A stretch of 64,000 nucleotides of DNA from Pseudobacter sp. (GTDB lineage Bacteria > Bacteroidota > Bacteroidia > Chitinophagales > Chitinophagaceae). Every line of letters starts with the position of its first letter. The stretch's first letter is position 1. Position numbers and translations under genes: made by a program. A model generated the notes under the pieces. That model did no database searches. It saw only the letters and a program-made list of their open reading frames with translations, and had not been told where the DNA came from. Shown piece after piece: positions 61,979-64,000 of the stretch. The DNA lies in assembly GCA_017849455.1 (NCBI GenBank), contig JAFIGX010000003.1, positions 62,001 to 126,000 on the forward strand, given 5' to 3'.

Positions 61979-63370
61979 TTATTTATTGATATTCGGGTTT
62001 CTGTCGATCTCATCCTGTGGAATAGGGAAATACAATTTACTATTTGTTACGTTGTAATTAAGGGAATTTCCGTTCCCGTCTTTCTGTGCATTCATTACGG
62101 CTATTGCCCGGCCGGTGCGCACCAGATCGTACCAGCGATGTCCTTCGAATGCCAGCTCCAGCCTTCTTTCCTTCTCGATCACGAGCCTGGCGGCAGCCTG
62201 GTCGGCAGCAGTTTTGGCCGGCAGGTTCACCCGTTTGCGAATGCGGTTATTCACGATGTCCATTCCTTCCGCTACTTTATTACCTTCTACCAGTGCCTCT
62301 GCTTTCAGCAACAGGATATCTGCATAACGAAGGCGGTGCGTATTGCTTTTGGCAGAAGGATCGGGATATTTATTGACGAGGGCCACCGGTTGGGTCCAGT
62401 AATCATCCGTCCAGGAAGTATTGGCGTGGCGGATGCTGGCATTCTTGCGGATAACATCATTTTCATCATTGAATGCTTTTTCGAGATCGTGGGTGGGGAT
62501 GTAGAATTTTTTCCAGTCGCCCCACATCCAGGGTGTCATCATTCCTGTGATCCAGTTCTCGTGCTGCACTCCGTCGAACTGTATCTCCCAGATCGCTTCC
62601 ACGCTATTCTTGGCAGAGAGGTCGAAGAGGGCGGTATAGTTGGGCAAGAGATCGTACCCGAGGGCAGTTACGGCATCGCAATACTGGGCCACTTTTGTCC
62701 AGTCGGGATTGGGTTTCTGTGCATACACTTTTGCCAGCAGGGCATTCACGGCGCCTTTTGAAATAACGCCTTTATTGGGAACAGTGGCCCTCACTTTGGG
62801 CAAAGCAAATTCAAGATCGCTGATGATCTGCTGGTATACTTCCTCTGCCGGCTTCTTCGGTGCGAAAGTACCGGCAACGTTATCGGGCGCCGTTGTAATG
62901 ATGGGTATCGAACCCCATGATCTCACCAGGTTGAAATAATGCCAGGCACGCAGGAAGGCGGCTTCACCCAGGATCTCTGCTTTGCGCTGATCGGTGAGCC
63001 TGGAATCTTTCATCGCCGGAACATACTCCAGGATCACGTTCACATTTTTGATGTTCTTGTAGATATAGCCCCAATCCCTTTGCACAAGCTGGTTCACCGG
63101 TGTTTCGGTGAAGCGGTCCAGTTCGAAGATATTGGGGTTATCGCCTCCTGCATAGCAGTTATCTGAACGCACATCGCTGGTGGCCATGAAATCGGACGTA
63201 TAATATTCATCGTACAATCCGTTATAAGCACCTGTGAGCAATGATTCTGCATTGAGGTCGGTAGGCAGTGATTCGGAGATCGGCTTTTTGTCGAGGAAAT
63301 CCTTGCTGCACGACTGAAAGCCAACAACAGCCAGGAAAGTCACTGCATATAAAAATTGAAGTCGTTGCAT
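61979..63370 (-). CDS. SusD/RagB-family lipoprotein (PUL 3)
   Basis: 463-aa SusD homologue (lipobox VGFQSCSKDFLDKKPISESL). Core motifs: ESLLTGAYNGLYDEYYTSDF, EAAFLRAWHYFNLVRSWGSI, VYQQIISDLEFALPKVRATV and, near the end, RLRYADILLLKAEALVEGNK, VIEKERRLELAFEGHRWYDL, RTGRAI and YFPIPQDEIDRNPNINK. Binds the glycan imported through the SusC partner upstream. 23 bp before the GH30 gene in an operon. Confidence 0.95.
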   Translation of the reverse strand: MQRLQFLYAVTFLAVVGFQSCSKDFLDKKPISESLPTDLNAESLLTGAYNGLYDEYYTSDFMATSDVRSDNCYAGGDNPNIFELDRFTETPVNQLVQRDWGYIYKNIKNVNVILEYVPAMKDSRLTDQRKAEILGEAAFLRAWHYFNLVRSWGSIPIITTAPDNVAGTFAPKKPAEEVYQQIISDLEFALPKVRATVPNKGVISKGAVNALLAKVYAQKPNPDWTKVAQYCDAVTALGYDLLPNYTALFDLSAKNSVEAIWEIQFDGVQHENWITGMMTPWMWGDWKKFYIPTHDLEKAFNDENDVIRKNASIRHANTSWTDDYWTQPVALVNKYPDPSAKSNTHRLRYADILLLKAEALVEGNKVAEGMDIVNNRIRKRVNLPAKTAADQAAARLVIEKERRLELAFEGHRWYDLVRTGRAIAVMNAQKDGNGNSLNYNVTNSKLYFPIPQDEIDRNPNINK

Positions 63371-63391
63371 ACTACTGTTTTTGTTGATAGT

Positions 63392-64000
63392 TTAAAAATC
63401 CACATTGATACCAAAAATGAAAGAGCGCGATTGCGGGTAAGTGCCATAGTCGATCCCCATCTGCCGGCGATCGCCATTGTATTGGCTCACTTCCGGATCA
63501 AAGCCGCTGTATTTGGTGATGGTGAACAGGTTTTGTGCAGTTACATACAAATTGCAACGGCTGATGCCCACTCTTTCCAGCAAGGCCGGTTTCAGGGAAT
63601 AGCTCAGGGTGAGGGCTTTCAAGCGCATATAGGACCCATTCTCCACGAAGCGGGAAGAGATCTGCGTGTTCTCCGTAGAGCCCTGGATGGCCTTCGGCAT
63701 ATCCGTGACCTGCCCGGCTGATTTCCAGCGGCGCAATACAGCGCTGCTCTGGTTCTTGGAATCGTTCATGCTTTCCAGCTCGATGCGGGAGGCATTGAAG
63801 AGATCATTTCCCTGTACGCCCTGGATGAAAACATTCAGCTCGAAGCTCTTGTACCGGAGGGTATTGGTAAGCCCGTAAATAAAGTCCGGTTGTGCATTAC
63901 CGATATATGTCCTGTCATTGTCGGCTGTGATACTACCATCTTTGTTCAGGTCCCTGTAGCGGATCATCCCGGTCTGCGGGTCGACCCCGTCGGAGATATA
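63392..64000 (-). CDS. SusC/RagA TonB-dependent transporter (PUL 3), partial
   Basis: C-terminal 202 codons of a SusC transporter. The reading frame runs open to base 64000, so the N-terminus lies outside the window. Family text: RYRDLNKDGSITADNDRTYI, GNAQPDFIYGLTNTLRYKSF, YMRLKALTLSYSLKP, LYVTAQNLFTITKYSGFDPE and the ending SFIFGINVDF. First visible gene of the SusC-SusD-GH30 operon. Confidence 0.93.
   Translation of the reverse strand, partial: YISDGVDPQTGMIRYRDLNKDGSITADNDRTYIGNAQPDFIYGLTNTLRYKSFELNVFIQGVQGNDLFNASRIELESMNDSKNQSSAVLRRWKSAGQVTDMPKAIQGSTENTQISSRFVENGSYMRLKALTLSYSLKPALLERVGISRCNLYVTAQNLFTITKYSGFDPEVSQYNGDRRQMGIDYGTYPQSRSFIFGINVDF

Overview
The window looks like a chromosomal segment from a Bacteroidota bacterium, most likely of the Chitinophagaceae type. 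The grounds are three SusC/SusD pairs, SusE/F-like and VCBS/UnbV-type lipoproteins, a type A (T9SS) secretion tail on an amylase, a C-terminal gliding-motility-like module, a split MetH, the small ribosomal protein THX, and promoters of the TTG-N19-21-TAnnTTTG type. The family assignment is an inference; no rRNA is present.

Layout. 1-11 kb: sigma-54-dependent response regulator, a UvrD-type helicase fused to an Fe-S nuclease, an Ig-like lipoprotein, recR and a two-gene methionine synthase whose leader can fold as an H-type pseudoknot. 11-24 kb: housekeeping genes (AsmA-like protein, LOG-family hydrolase, xth, HU, THX, pdxH, pyrH, tsf, rpsB, rpsI, rplM). 24-26.2 kb: a small accessory locus in which a HigA antitoxin and a HigB toxin sit in two separate transcription units. 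Each unit is followed by a paralogous HD-domain gene and each is driven by an almost identical promoter/operator. 27-50 kb: two polysaccharide-utilisation operons on the minus strand. One is a starch-type operon (SusC, SusD, lipocalin-like lipoprotein, E-set protein, SusE/F, GH13 amylase, Nudix-type regulator). The other is a SusC-SusD-VCBS-VCBS operon. Both SusC promoters carry the same TGTGTA-N5-TACACA palindrome. 50-60 kb: ligA, a NUMOD4/HNH gene, DUF2461, asd with what reads as a classical translation-coupled attenuator (leader peptide rich in Met/Thr/Lys), a lamin-tail secreted protein, a PfkB kinase, and TetR plus a PaaE-like reductase. 60-64 kb: a third SusC/D pair with a GH30 glycosidase, cut off by the window edge.

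The intergenic spaces hold a striking class of palindromic repeats. Both arms are built from tandem degenerate 7- or 8-nt units and they flank a non-repetitive core. I distinguish five sequence families (A to E). Copies often begin or end exactly at stop codons.

The strongest candidates for undescribed biology are the asd attenuator, the split HigA/HigB-HD locus with duplicated operators, the 7/8-nt-periodic palindromes, and the shared PUL operator. All were read by eye; no alignment, folding or database search was run.
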